A stretch of DNA of 37,945 nucleotides from Thermoproteota archaeon (GCA_012513715.1 JAAZBP010000084.1:1-37945), one strand, 5' to 3'; positions 9,465 to 20,098 are shown, counted from the stretch's first letter. Notes: generated by a model not told the origin, from the sequence alone. Numbers and translations: made by a program.

Positions 9465-10484
9465 ATGAGGATAATTTTAGTTGGTTATGGTGTAGTCGGT
9501 AAGGGAGTTAGTACGATTCTTGCCAGCCGATATACCGAAAAATGTAGAGATTTTGGGTTTAATCCGAAAATAGTTGCTATAGCAGACATAGACGGTGCAG
9601 TGATAAATCATAGAGGAATAAAGCCTGAAAAATTGGAGGCGTTAAAAAAAGTTCGACCGGTATCATCTGATCCTGAAATAGGTTATCCAAACATGTCGGC
9701 TTTAGATGTTATTGAGGAAGTTGAAGCAGAAGTCGTTGTTGAAGTTACTCCAGTAAACATAAAAACCGGTGAACCTGCAATGTCTCATGTTACAAAAGCG
9801 TTTAAAACTGGAAAACATGTCGTAACAACAAACAAAGGACCTCTAGCACTTGCTATGCCGGCACTAACAGAGTTAGCTGAATACAATAATGTCTATCTAA
9901 GATTTAGCGGAACAGTTGGGGGTGGAACACCTATGTTAGAATTCGCTAAGAGGTGCTTGGCAGGAGACAGAATACTGGGTATACGTGGAATATTAAATGG
10001 TACAACTAACTACATATTATCTGAGATGTCTCAAAACAGAATTAGTTTCCAAGAGGCTCTTGCTACTGCACAAAAACTTGGTTATGCAGAAAGAGAACCA
10101 TCAATGGATATTGACGGATTTGACACTGCATGTAAAGTAGTTATATTAGCCAACTGGATAATGAACAGAAAAATAACTTTAAAAGATTTAAACATAAAAG
10201 GAATCAGAGACATTTCTCTGCAAGAACTTGATGAAGCTTCAAAGCGAGGCAATACTGTGAAGCTTATTGGGTCGATAGATGGAAATACACCAACAGTGAA
10301 GCAGATGGAAATACCTAAAAACAATCCACTATGTGTAAGCGGGGTTCTAAATGCAGTAACTTTCTCTACTGAATTTGCCGGAGAACAAACCCTAGTAGGC
10401 AGAGGAGCGGGTGGAGTAGAAACTGCAAGTGCAGTTTTAAGAGACCTGTTAGACATAAGACATAAGTTAGCAAATAGATACTAA
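9465..10484 (+). CDS. hom: Homoserine dehydrogenase
   Basis: N-terminal Rossmann motif VGYGVVGKGV; GGGTPMLEFAKRCLAGDRILGIRGILNGTTNYILSEM. Confidence 0.94.
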   Translation: MRIILVGYGVVGKGVSTILASRYTEKCRDFGFNPKIVAIADIDGAVINHRGIKPEKLEALKKVRPVSSDPEIGYPNMSALDVIEEVEAEVVVEVTPVNIKTGEPAMSHVTKAFKTGKHVVTTNKGPLALAMPALTELAEYNNVYLRFSGTVGGGTPMLEFAKRCLAGDRILGIRGILNGTTNYILSEMSQNRISFQEALATAQKLGYAEREPSMDIDGFDTACKVVILANWIMNRKITLKDLNIKGIRDISLQELDEASKRGNTVKLIGSIDGNTPTVKQMEIPKNNPLCVSGVLNAVTFSTEFAGEQTLVGRGAGGVETASAVLRDLLDIRHKLANRY

Positions 10485-10506
10485 CCTAAAGGAAAAGGCG
10501 AGAGCA

Positions 10507-11916
10507 ATGAAATTAGTGATGAAATTTGGTGGAACAAGTGTGGGTACTGGCGAGAATATTCGCCACGTAGCAGACATAGTTGCAAAGTATCGTGAGAAAA
10601 GTGACAAAATAGCAGTCGTGGTTTCAGCTTTAGCAGGTGTCACAAACTCACTCTTAGAAGTCTCCTGCCAAGCTAAGAAAAGCGATGATAAAAAAGTTCA
10701 AACATTCACAACAGAACTTCTAAAGAAGCATAAAGAAGCTATTACTAAAGCTATTACAAGCAAAACAATACAAGAAGAAGTTACCAGAATAGTTGAAAGA
10801 ATAGTTACTGAACTAGAAAAAGTTTTAACAGGCATATGTTATGTAGGGGAACTTACTCCGAAATCAAAAGATTATGTAGTTTCTTTTGGCGAAAGATTAT
10901 CTGCACCTATAGTGTGGGGTGCCTTAAAAGATCATAAAGTAGAAACACAATTTTTTACAGGAAAAGAAGCGGGTATAGTAACTGACTCTAACTTCGGGGA
11001 AGCAGACCCGCTTATGAACTATACAACTCACCTAGTTCGTGAAAGACTGATGCCACTATTTGATAATGGTGTAATACCAGTTGTAACAGGATTCATTGCA
11101 GCGAACCAAGATGGAGTAGTGACTACTGTAGGTCGAGGTGGATCAGATTATACTGCCACAATTTTGGGTGTTGCATTGCAGACAGATGAGGTTTGGATTT
11201 GGACAGATGTGGATGGAATAATGACTACTGACCCCAAAATTGTCTCTACAGCACGTATGCTTCCTCAACTTAGTTATCAGGAAGCAGCAGAGATGGCTAT
11301 TTTCGGAGCTAAAGCAATGCATCCGAGGGCTTTAGGACCTGTAATTAAAGAAAACATACCTGTAAGGATCAGAAATGTATTCAATGTAGATAATCCAGGC
11401 ACATTGATAACTAAAGAGCCGAACTCGAATACTTTTGGAGCGGTCAAAGCTGTGGCATTGATAAAAGATGTAGCAATGGTAAACGTTAACGGTGCAGGAA
11501 TGGTTGGAGCACCAGGAAGCTATGCTAAAGTCTTCGAAGTACTTGGCAAGAACAACATTAATGTGATGATGGTATCTGCAGCTGTTTCCGAAGCCAACAT
11601 ATCAATGGTAGTAAAACGGGGATTACTAGGTAGAGCAATTAGCAGCATAGAAATTGCATTACTTGAACGTGGAGGAATAGTAAATGAAGTTACAGCCGAA
11701 GACGACGTTGCAGTTATAGCAGTTATGGGAGCTCACATGAAAGGCATGCTTGGTGTAGCATCAAACATTTTTAGCACTGTAGCCAAAAGAGGTATAAATA
11801 TTAGAATGATAGCACAAGGCAGCTCAGAATTAAACATATCATTTGTCGTCAAAGAAAAAGATGGAGTAAATGTTGTTCAAGCAATTCACGAAGAATTCAA
11901 TTTAGATAAAAAATAG
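10507..11916 (+). CDS. lysC: Aspartate kinase with C-terminal ACT domains
   Basis: MKLVMKFGGTSVG N-terminus; GRGGSDYTATILG; two C-terminal ACT regions. Confidence 0.95.
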   Translation: MKLVMKFGGTSVGTGENIRHVADIVAKYREKSDKIAVVVSALAGVTNSLLEVSCQAKKSDDKKVQTFTTELLKKHKEAITKAITSKTIQEEVTRIVERIVTELEKVLTGICYVGELTPKSKDYVVSFGERLSAPIVWGALKDHKVETQFFTGKEAGIVTDSNFGEADPLMNYTTHLVRERLMPLFDNGVIPVVTGFIAANQDGVVTTVGRGGSDYTATILGVALQTDEVWIWTDVDGIMTTDPKIVSTARMLPQLSYQEAAEMAIFGAKAMHPRALGPVIKENIPVRIRNVFNVDNPGTLITKEPNSNTFGAVKAVALIKDVAMVNVNGAGMVGAPGSYAKVFEVLGKNNINVMMVSAAVSEANISMVVKRGLLGRAISSIEIALLERGGIVNEVTAEDDVAVIAVMGAHMKGMLGVASNIFSTVAKRGINIRMIAQGSSELNISFVVKEKDGVNVVQAIHEEFNLDKK

Positions 11917-11960
11917 GCAAAATCAAATCTAACTCAGACAAGTGAGTTGATAACCACGCT

Positions 11961-11985
11961 TTGAGGTTTTCACCTCAACTTATTT
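11961..11985 (+). terminator. Hairpin plus T-rich tract downstream of lysC
   Basis: TTGAGGT-TTTC-ACCTCAA (7-bp perfect stem) followed by CTTATTTTT, 44 nt after the lysC stop. A smaller AACTCA-GACAAG-TGAGTT hairpin lies at 11931-11948. Confidence 0.5.
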
Positions 11986-12143
11986 TTATCTTCCGTGAAA
12001 GAACATTTAGAAACTGTTTTAGTAAAAGGAGTAAGGTAAAAGTCTGCGAGAATATTTTTGCCAAATAAAAATTAGGTGATAAAATATTAACTAAAGGTTG
12101 AAGTGGTTCTTGAATTTGAGTGGATACAAAAAGTTAGATATTT

Positions 12144-12680
12144 TTAAAGTCTGTTCTGAAATATTTCATCGCGCCACTTTTGTTGCCAACTAGCCCAGCC
12201 AGTCTTCACTAAACCTTCTCGTAAGTTGGGAGATTGACCTACCCATTTTAAAAAAACCCAGAATCGTCTCTTGTTTTCCAGTAAATCCTTTGGAACACCC
12301 TTTTCAACACACCATCTAACATAGGCGTCTTCGACTAAATGCTTAAGATTTCCAGTGTCTTCAACTTTTTGGACGTTAAAACCTTTTTTTTCAAGGTGAC
12401 TTATTACTGTAGATAATACATATTCTGAGCTTACCCTAAAACATGTTTCATCATCAGGCTGCATAACGTCAACAATCTCATCTACAATTTTTATTGAGTC
12501 TTCGAGATATTTTTTATTTTTAAAATTTGGAGGTTGAAAAGAAGATACGGAAATTCTGCGTTCCATAAGCATGCGAGAGGGTGGTTTAAGTGCACCAACA
12601 ACTACACCTAGTAAAAGGTCACTCCATCCTGACGCGTCGATAATTATCATTTTACCAGGAAGAAAACAGTCTAAAGCCAA
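12144..12680 (-). CDS. Conserved-looking hypothetical protein
   Basis: 178-aa isolated ORF with coherent composition (MIIIDASGWSDLLLGVVVGALKPPSRML...). No family recognised with confidence. Confidence 0.6.
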   Translation of the reverse strand: MALDCFLPGKMIIIDASGWSDLLLGVVVGALKPPSRMLMERRISVSSFQPPNFKNKKYLEDSIKIVDEIVDVMQPDDETCFRVSSEYVLSTVISHLEKKGFNVQKVEDTGNLKHLVEDAYVRWCVEKGVPKDLLENKRRFWVFLKWVGQSPNLREGLVKTGWASWQQKWRDEIFQNRL

Positions 12681-12912
12681 TTTTTAAACAACCCCACAAA
12701 TTATCTAATTGAATATATAATAAATGCATCTCGACTTTTTTAGTTAATGGTCAATTATTTTTTTGGATTAAACAATAGCACGAAATATACAGAAAAGTAT
12801 AGGGGCGCATTTTTAATAGAAATTAGAGAGACATAACATTTCAGGTTTAAATATTTACGCTAAAGGTTTATTTTTTAGAAAATATGACTTTTTGAGCTGA
12901 GCGACAGATAAT

Positions 12913-14142
12913 TTGACAGAAAATACTGAACACGAAAATCAGCAGACAAAACAACGTAGATTAGAATTCAATTTTCCAATGTTAATTGTGAGAACAGAAA
13001 AGTTCTCAGGTGTATTCGAAAAGTTAGGAAAGCTGAAATTTTCAAAGTTTATTTCGTGGATATTTCTGTTATTAGTTCCCTTTGTAGCAGGAATTGCACT
13101 TTATCTATTTATAAACAGCTTAATTGGTATAATATCAATGCCTATGGCTGGCGAGTTAATCCGTGAGTTAGGACCAGGAGTAATCTTGATGTTACCAGGT
13201 CTTAACCCTATTCTTCCGATAGTTTATGGTTGGGTCGGAATTATTTGTGCTATAGTAATACATGAGGGAGCACATGGAATAATCGCAAGAAACGTCAATT
13301 TAGACGTGAAATCTAGTGGGTTACTGTTTTTTCTGTTTATACCCATAGGTGCATTCGTTGATGTTGATGAAGAACAAATAAAGAAGGCTAAACCGAGAAG
13401 TTCTCTAAAAGTAATGGCTGCAGGTGTAGGTGGAAACATACTTGTGGGAGCAGTATGCCTTCTAGGTGTTCTGCTTATCGTCGGAGGTCTAAGCCCTGTT
13501 GTCGAGGGAGTTTACATTAATGATGTTACAGATGGAATGCCAGCTCAAGTTGCAGGATTACTACCTGAAGATGTTATTATTTCACTTGACCAAGTTAAAG
13601 TGAACGACATAAACGAGTTAAAAGCCATTTTAGATAATAAGACAGCCGGAGACCAAATTCAGGTAACTGTAGCTAGGGGAGAAAGATGGCAGAACCAAAT
13701 TTCAATGACAGTTAACCTGACTTCATCAGAGAATCGAACAGTCATGGGCATAAGTGTAGCTGATTTAATGCTTGAAGAGAGGCTACAAGAGTATAGGACT
13801 TTTTCTCTTGACAGATTAGCGATATATATTGTACCTCCAACTTTAGCGTCTGGGTTAACACCTTTTTCTGATGCACTAACACCGTTCTATACACATTCAA
13901 TACCCTACTGGAGTATACTTGCTAATTGCCTTTTTTGGATCTGGTTTGTTAACTTTAACCTAGCAATATTTAATGCATTACCGATTTACCCATTAGATGG
14001 TGGGAGAATATTTCAAATATCATTGAAGAAGGTAGCAGGTAAAAAAATGAGTGAACGTAAGGTATATTTGACAACTGTTGGAGTAACCATCGCTTGCGTG
14101 ACTCTCGTAGTGTTAGTTACTGCGTTACCATTTGTTTTGTGA
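12913..14142 (+). CDS. Site-2 protease family (M50) membrane metalloprotease with PDZ domain
   Basis: HExxH motif (IHEGAHGIIARN), multiple TM segments, internal PDZ-like region (INDVTDGMPAQVAGLLPEDVIISLDQVKV), C-terminal NALPIYPLDGGRI. TTG start. Confidence 0.9.
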   Translation: MTENTEHENQQTKQRRLEFNFPMLIVRTEKFSGVFEKLGKLKFSKFISWIFLLLVPFVAGIALYLFINSLIGIISMPMAGELIRELGPGVILMLPGLNPILPIVYGWVGIICAIVIHEGAHGIIARNVNLDVKSSGLLFFLFIPIGAFVDVDEEQIKKAKPRSSLKVMAAGVGGNILVGAVCLLGVLLIVGGLSPVVEGVYINDVTDGMPAQVAGLLPEDVIISLDQVKVNDINELKAILDNKTAGDQIQVTVARGERWQNQISMTVNLTSSENRTVMGISVADLMLEERLQEYRTFSLDRLAIYIVPPTLASGLTPFSDALTPFYTHSIPYWSILANCLFWIWFVNFNLAIFNALPIYPLDGGRIFQISLKKVAGKKMSERKVYLTTVGVTIACVTLVVLVTALPFVL

Positions 14143-14453
14143 TTTGGATTTAATTTGAAACAATCCCGCGATTAAACACCAAAGTTAAGGTAATACTAAA
14201 AAAGTAATAAAAATGGAAATGGTAATCCTAAATACCTAATTGTATCGTAAGACATTACTGCCTGTTTTTAATAGTAAAACTTTTAAAAATACGGAAATTA
14301 AGATATCTTCGTAAAAACAAAAGGAAACCAATAATTTACAGAAAACTCAAAATCATTTTTAACAATAAATCGGCAGCGAACAATGGATATTTATCGAAAA
14401 TAATTAACCTAATAGTGAACAACTTCAGACAATAAACAAGGTGTAACAATAGA

Positions 14454-14774
14454 ATGGTACAACACTTCAGTGAACAAAAAATGCAGCAACTCTTAAAAGC
14501 AGAATTAGGATGGGACAAACCCCTCAAATGCCGAGAAGGATTCTGGATAAACAGTTACACACTAATCAAAGCTGATGAGGTACGGGTAGTGAATGTGGAG
14601 CGACAAACACTCGACGGAGAAACCAACAAAGGTCCTGTACCTTTGGCTATCTTTGAGGGAGTGGTTGAACTAATTATTGACAAGGAAAACAAAATAGTAT
14701 CAGTTGACACAAGAGATAAACTTGGGTTATGGATAGATTCACTGAGAAAGATAATAAAAGAACAAAAACATTAA
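14454..14774 (+). CDS. Hypothetical protein, 106 aa
   Basis: Intact ORF with no competing longer frame. No family recognised. Confidence 0.5.
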   Translation: MVQHFSEQKMQQLLKAELGWDKPLKCREGFWINSYTLIKADEVRVVNVERQTLDGETNKGPVPLAIFEGVVELIIDKENKIVSVDTRDKLGLWIDSLRKIIKEQKH

Positions 14775-14941
14775 GTTAAAGATCAACAGTAAATGGCTAA
14801 TTAAAAATTTTGACTTGCCAAACCGATATTTGTATAATACAAAAATGGTAATAGTAAAAATTTTTTGAAGACAAAAATTTCATTGATTTAGACTAAAAAA
14901 TTATGAATTAAATCAGCAATAGAAAAAAGAAAAGATTAGGG

Positions 14942-14956
14942 TCAACTTTAAGTTGA
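14942..14956 (-). terminator. Possible terminator of the downstream minus-strand gene
   Basis: Perfect inverted repeat TCAACTT-T-AAGTTGA. On the minus strand it is followed by a T-rich run (CTTTTCTTTTTTC). Confidence 0.35.
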
Positions 14957-14986
14957 GTTTGGCTAAACAATATTCCAAGTTGCAGT

Positions 14987-15586
14987 TTAGTTAATTGCTA
15001 TATCTACGTTATCAATGAAGTAGGTCATTTGTGTTTCCCATCGAACAGATATGCCTAATGCAACATGGACATCTCCTGAAGAACCTGTATGTACTTCAGA
15101 AGAGAGGCTGTAGGTTTTCCAGCCTTCAGCTTGGTTAGCTGCCCCGATTACTTGAAAGTCTTCTTCTACCTCAGCGGTTTCATTGCCGATGTAGCCAACA
15201 ACTACAGCAAGTTCGTTGAAGCTCTCTGTTTCGCTCCAAAACTGGAAGGATACAGTGACATTTCGTATTGTGTTGGGATCGGTCGAGAATTTATTTTTAA
15301 TCCATATAGTTCCATCGTCTTGTAAGCCATCAATGTAGAACAATAGAGATTTGTTTCCAGAATATGAAATGTTATTTGCAGAATCAATAGTCCAATTAAT
15401 TAATTGTCCAGGTCTATTGGGGTCTTCGGGTACATCTGAGTCGGTTGTCCAATCTGAAAGCCCATCTTCAAAGTCAAAAGAATATGTTTTGTTTTGAGGT
15501 TGTTGTGCAGGCTGAAATAGTATTAGACCTGCTAAAACTGCAACAGCTATAACTGCTACTGCAAAGATGTAGATTGATTTTTTCAT
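14987..15586 (-). CDS. Secreted or membrane-anchored protein with a jelly-roll-like ectodomain
   Basis: N-terminal signal/anchor MKKSIYIFAVAVIAVAVLAGLILFQP. The rest is beta-rich and resembles carbohydrate-binding jelly rolls (YSFDFEDGLSDW... GWKTYSLSSEV... YFIDNVDI). Confidence 0.6.
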   Translation of the reverse strand: MKKSIYIFAVAVIAVAVLAGLILFQPAQQPQNKTYSFDFEDGLSDWTTDSDVPEDPNRPGQLINWTIDSANNISYSGNKSLLFYIDGLQDDGTIWIKNKFSTDPNTIRNVTVSFQFWSETESFNELAVVVGYIGNETAEVEEDFQVIGAANQAEGWKTYSLSSEVHTGSSGDVHVALGISVRWETQMTYFIDNVDIAIN

Positions 15587-15751
15587 TTTTTATTCCATCC
15601 ATTAATTGAGCAAGTAAAAAGTCTGATTTATCACTATACTTTAGAACAAAATGTCTAGAAAATGGACACCTGCATCAGTCAAGCACAAAACTGTGTTGGA
15701 GCCAATATTGCCGCACTTAATTTGATGAGGATAAAATAAATGAGCCTTTTG

Positions 15752-18700
15752 TTACTTCTCTGATTTAACGTATATCTCAATTCCTACAGAGGCTGTTTGC
15801 TGACCAAGAAAATCTGATATGTCACCAGCCCATTTCGGTTTTGAATCAGCAGTAAAACCAACTGTTGCAGAAATACCACGCCACAATAAAGCTTTATCGT
15901 AGTCACGCGCATCTTGTGGCATAAACTCAAAAATTGATCGACTAGCGACAATGATTAACTTTTTCTTCATGCGAGAGATAGCAACATTAATACGATTAAG
16001 GTTTAGTAAAAATTCGCTTTCAGTTCTCACATAATCAGGGTCGCTTACAGTAGAGGAGATTATTATTAGGTCAGCTTCTCCACCCTGATAACGTTCGACC
16101 GTATCAACTCTCAAACCTTTGTAGTCAATCAATTTATTCTTCAGCAGACCTTTCTGTGCATTATGCGGAGTTATTATACCAATACTTTCAGACAAAGAGT
16201 TCCTCACCAGAGCCTCTACAATTTGTACCTCAGTAGGGTTAGATTGGAAACTTTTGGCTTCGTCATGCACTATCAGAACAAAAACATTTTCAGGTGCTAA
16301 AGCTATGTTCAAACCTTCGGTTTCTGTTTTTATAGGAGCTAAGGTTTCTAATTGATCAGAATGAAAGTCAATTTTATCTTTCTCATAAACCCATTCTCTG
16401 AGAAACTCGGCAACAACTTGGTGACATCTATGACTTTCACATAAACGTACCGCTGGAATATCCACACCGAAATCACGTTTAATGCGTTCAATTCCTAAGT
16501 CTTCCTGGCGCAGTAATCTCAGAAAGTCCATTGCTGAAAGAAAAGATGCAGTTTCTTCAAGCGTACGACGATCTTCTTTTTCCCAGTTATGCGCTACGAT
16601 TGGAGGAAGCTGTCGATGGTCTCCAGCGACTAAAATCTGACTATCTTTTGAGAGAAAACTACCTGAAAGGATTAGTTCCGGTACACGCATCATGCTTGCT
16701 TCGTCAACCACAAGTAAATCAAAGAATCCTGATCCCCAAGGAGGATCTTTTTCACCTATCTTTTTCATTAAACCATAAAGTCCAGGCGGCGTCAAGCATA
16801 ATATCATAGGATAAGATGATAAAACTTCACCTGTTAGAGTGGTTTGATTTACTAGACAATTGGCAAGTTCCTCAACGGTCTCTTGGTTTTCGTTATAGTT
16901 TATGTATTTGACGCCTTCTATGCATTGAGCTGAAGAAACTCGGCTACTTAAAACCCGGTAAATTTGGAGGTCTTTTAAGTCTTTGCCTCCTTGACTGGTA
17001 TATTCTCTCCAGCACCGGGCGAGTTTAACTACAAACTCTTGGATGGCTTTATGGGTAGGAGCAACCATTAATACTCTACAGTGAGAATTGACACTATGGG
17101 CAGCTACATGAGCTAAAACTGCCAACTGTAATGTTTCTGTTTTTCCTGTTCCAGGTGGACCCTGTAACATAACAATAGGGTCCGCAGCGAAAACACGTTC
17201 GATTAATCTTTTCTGCTCAGCTTTAGGTTTATGAGCTCTGTGTTCTATCCATTCTAAAAATGAAGCTGCATTAGTTTTTGTTAAAGCAGTATGCATAGAA
17301 CCGCCGGTTTTACCTGCTAAGTAATCGGCTAATAGAAGGTAAAGAACATTAGAGCCAGCGTAGTCAAGACTTTTTGCTGCACGGTCAGATATGATATCGT
17401 CAGCTATCTCATCGAGTATATAGTATCGGTCTACCTCAAATAGCTGCATATACTTATTCTTTGCTTTTTCAGGATCAGTTGTTGGAAGATTATGCCAGGA
17501 ACTGTATTTGCTACCGCGACCACGGGGCCAACAGACTACTTTAAGGGTTATTTCAAGTTTTGGGACGTTCACATTTTCAACTATTGCACGAGCAGATTTC
17601 TCTACTTCTGAGGGTGAACGTCGCTCAAGTTCTTCAAATTGGTCTTGATCATTACGTCTTAATTCTGTAACAACCATCCAGTCTCCGGAACTAGAGTTAT
17701 CTGAGCCCTTAACTCTGCAGGCGTTAGCTACGCATTCAGTTTTAGGTAACCCTATGCCTTCATAGATTAGTCGACCATAAACTAAAAATTCTTCTTCATT
17801 GGCCACAACTGAAGTGCATTGAAAAATCAGTGAGCGACCAGAAGCTACCCTTTGGTAGGGCAACATGGCATAATGCTGGTATAATTCTTGTCTTTTTGAG
17901 AAATATTCTAAGTCTAAGAACTCTCGGCAACTACGCTCCAATGTAGCAGGACCTAAAGAGAACTCGGATATCTTGGGGATAGCTATTGGCTTTTTTCCTA
18001 AACGTCTGTTACGAATAGTTAATGATCGCTCGATGCATTCTAAGGCAATACATATTTTTTTTCCCATCAAGTTGAGTTCTTCATCAGTTATTCTGCGAGT
18101 TTTTCGGTTATAGTCACACCATTTACGTTTCTCTAACTGGATTTTTGCTGGACCTGTAACTTGACTGAAATTGTCTAGTCTACCTTTAGCGCCCCATATG
18201 TATTCTATAGGCAGTTGGTCTCCGAATCGGGCTCTTGCGGGGTAGTATCCATCGGCTACGCCATCTTTGATGAAAGATATTGATCCTCGGGGATTTTTGT
18301 GGTAGGGAAGAGAATAATTGAAAAATCCATCCCGGAAAATTGTACTTAAATCGACGGTTGATCCGTCTTCACGTTTAACTGCCCATTGTTTGTGGTCAAA
18401 GTAACATGCTTGTTCAAGCAAAGGCAGCAAACCATAACTATGGTACCGCAGAGCTTTACGATATGCAACTTCATCTTGGATTATCGAAAACATGGGTTGG
18501 TCAATAGCTTGCCTTAAGCCTAATAAATCTCGAACAGCCTGTGCAGTAATCATTGAGCGGTGACGACAAACTGCCTTCATAAGTGCGTCACGCTCCCATC
18601 TGGTGAAAAAATAGAGGTGAATCGGAGCTTCATCTGGGCTGCCTATTTCGTAGGCAACCTCACCTATCACACAAGTTAAGTCTTTGAAAAAAGACTCTAA

Positions 18701-20098
18701 AAGTTTACGTTCTTCATCTAGACAAGCATCACGGTTTTCAGGTAGACTTGTAATAACATGTGATATACATTGGGAAGTTCCTTTGTATTTAGTGCAACTT
18801 ACTTTGGCGCTTACAATCGAGATTACATCCAACATGTAGTCCCATTCAATGAAGAGGTAAACGCGAATCATGCCGTCTGGACTATAAAGTAACGCTGAAT
18901 CTAATCCAGCTACTGGGCTATCTTCGGGTAGAGTGCCGTAACCTGATCCTATTAACCAAGGCATCCAGCGGCTTCTACTTGCGTAGGGACTTCCAGGTCT
19001 AATACCGCCAAGCATATATTGAGCACGTTGAACCAGCCAATCTATTTTTGACCCTATTATAGGGTCAGTTGCCAGTTCATTTGCTTTAGCTATATCTCTT
19101 GCAGGCAAAGTTTTGTAGAGGTAAGGACGTAAGTCAACTGTGTCAACCACATATTTGATTTTGGCTAAATCTTCAAGCGACTTTAAACCGTGGTTAAGCA
19201 GTGCATTCTGTTCGCCCCTGCTTAGATTAAGCAAAGCTATATTTTCCTTTTCTATCGCTTCAATTATGCAACATTCATTATAGCCGCAGTTGTCACAGCT
19301 CCAGCAGAGTTGATAAACAATTTCGTCTAGCGGAGTATGACGTATGCGGTTTAATTCGCCTTTTTCAGCTAATAAACGCTCTACATCTTGAAGTAAAGGT
19401 GTAAGTTTAAATTTCGGAAGGGCCTCGGCTTCAAGACTTTCTAGAGGGGTTTCTCGATTTATTACACCCCCTTCTAAATCAACTTGTGCAGCCAACTGAC
19501 CTAACTCTTTAGATAGTAACAGCACATAAATTGCCACCTGAATACGATGGGCTGTTTGTTCTTTCCACGAAGACTTTAACTCGAAAATTCTAACTTTAAC
19601 TTTACCGTCTTTTAACGGCCAAACAGCTATCAGGTCTGCTATTCCTTTAACAGCCCAAACACCGATTTTACCCTTCATAGGAACCTGATACACTAAAATC
19701 GGACGATTATCTACTTGTTCACCTGCAGCGATTTGAGATTGAATAACATAGTAGAGGTGGTTTACCGAGTCTTTTGCTTTCTCCCATCCGTCTTTACTAT
19801 GTTGTTTTGGATCATAACGGGTGAAATCGAGATAAGTGGAGGCTTTTTCTTTAAGTTGTAAAACTTTTTTTTCTTCGAGTGCTTTACCTGTGCCGTAGAG
19901 TAGAGGACTAATGGGTTTAAAAGCGCCAAACCGAGTGGTTTTCCGTACTTCTTTACCTTGAAATTTTAACTTGAAGAATCGTGGGCAACAGTTGAAGTGA
20001 ATGTACTCTGCTAGTCCTGACGCAGTTAAAGACCCTTCTTCAACTTGTTCTTCATCTAAATCGTCGATAACGAAATATTCTTCAGTCAAATATTCCAC
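15752..20098 (-). CDS. Large multidomain protein: Fe-S-type RecB-like PD-(D/E)XK nuclease plus SF1 (Dna2/UPF1-like) helicase
   Basis: N-terminal Cys (FNCCPRFFKLKF), nuclease core RIFELKSSWKEQTAHRIQVAIY, Cys cluster CWSCDNCGYNECC. C-terminal SF1 motifs: MLQGPPGTGKTETLQL (Walker A), LLVVDEASMM (Walker B), VAGDHRQLPPI, ERYQGGEADLIIIS, NRINVAISRMKKKLIIV. Confidence 0.88.
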   Translation of the reverse strand: MEYLTEEYFVIDDLDEEQVEEGSLTASGLAEYIHFNCCPRFFKLKFQGKEVRKTTRFGAFKPISPLLYGTGKALEEKKVLQLKEKASTYLDFTRYDPKQHSKDGWEKAKDSVNHLYYVIQSQIAAGEQVDNRPILVYQVPMKGKIGVWAVKGIADLIAVWPLKDGKVKVRIFELKSSWKEQTAHRIQVAIYVLLLSKELGQLAAQVDLEGGVINRETPLESLEAEALPKFKLTPLLQDVERLLAEKGELNRIRHTPLDEIVYQLCWSCDNCGYNECCIIEAIEKENIALLNLSRGEQNALLNHGLKSLEDLAKIKYVVDTVDLRPYLYKTLPARDIAKANELATDPIIGSKIDWLVQRAQYMLGGIRPGSPYASRSRWMPWLIGSGYGTLPEDSPVAGLDSALLYSPDGMIRVYLFIEWDYMLDVISIVSAKVSCTKYKGTSQCISHVITSLPENRDACLDEERKLLESFFKDLTCVIGEVAYEIGSPDEAPIHLYFFTRWERDALMKAVCRHRSMITAQAVRDLLGLRQAIDQPMFSIIQDEVAYRKALRYHSYGLLPLLEQACYFDHKQWAVKREDGSTVDLSTIFRDGFFNYSLPYHKNPRGSISFIKDGVADGYYPARARFGDQLPIEYIWGAKGRLDNFSQVTGPAKIQLEKRKWCDYNRKTRRITDEELNLMGKKICIALECIERSLTIRNRRLGKKPIAIPKISEFSLGPATLERSCREFLDLEYFSKRQELYQHYAMLPYQRVASGRSLIFQCTSVVANEEEFLVYGRLIYEGIGLPKTECVANACRVKGSDNSSSGDWMVVTELRRNDQDQFEELERRSPSEVEKSARAIVENVNVPKLEITLKVVCWPRGRGSKYSSWHNLPTTDPEKAKNKYMQLFEVDRYYILDEIADDIISDRAAKSLDYAGSNVLYLLLADYLAGKTGGSMHTALTKTNAASFLEWIEHRAHKPKAEQKRLIERVFAADPIVMLQGPPGTGKTETLQLAVLAHVAAHSVNSHCRVLMVAPTHKAIQEFVVKLARCWREYTSQGGKDLKDLQIYRVLSSRVSSAQCIEGVKYINYNENQETVEELANCLVNQTTLTGEVLSSYPMILCLTPPGLYGLMKKIGEKDPPWGSGFFDLLVVDEASMMRVPELILSGSFLSKDSQILVAGDHRQLPPIVAHNWEKEDRRTLEETASFLSAMDFLRLLRQEDLGIERIKRDFGVDIPAVRLCESHRCHQVVAEFLREWVYEKDKIDFHSDQLETLAPIKTETEGLNIALAPENVFVLIVHDEAKSFQSNPTEVQIVEALVRNSLSESIGIITPHNAQKGLLKNKLIDYKGLRVDTVERYQGGEADLIIISSTVSDPDYVRTESEFLLNLNRINVAISRMKKKLIIVASRSIFEFMPQDARDYDKALLWRGISATVGFTADSKPKWAGDISDFLGQQTASVGIEIYVKSEK

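Noticed and set aside
13224-13439. Minus-strand 71-aa ORF within the M50 protease gene
   Set aside because: Antisense shadow of a gene with clear HExxH and PDZ features.
15722-15763. Possible box C/D sRNA (TTGATGAGG...CTCTGA)
   Set aside because: Only one C-like and one D-like box with no convincing D'/C' pair, and it overlaps the end of the nuclease-helicase gene.
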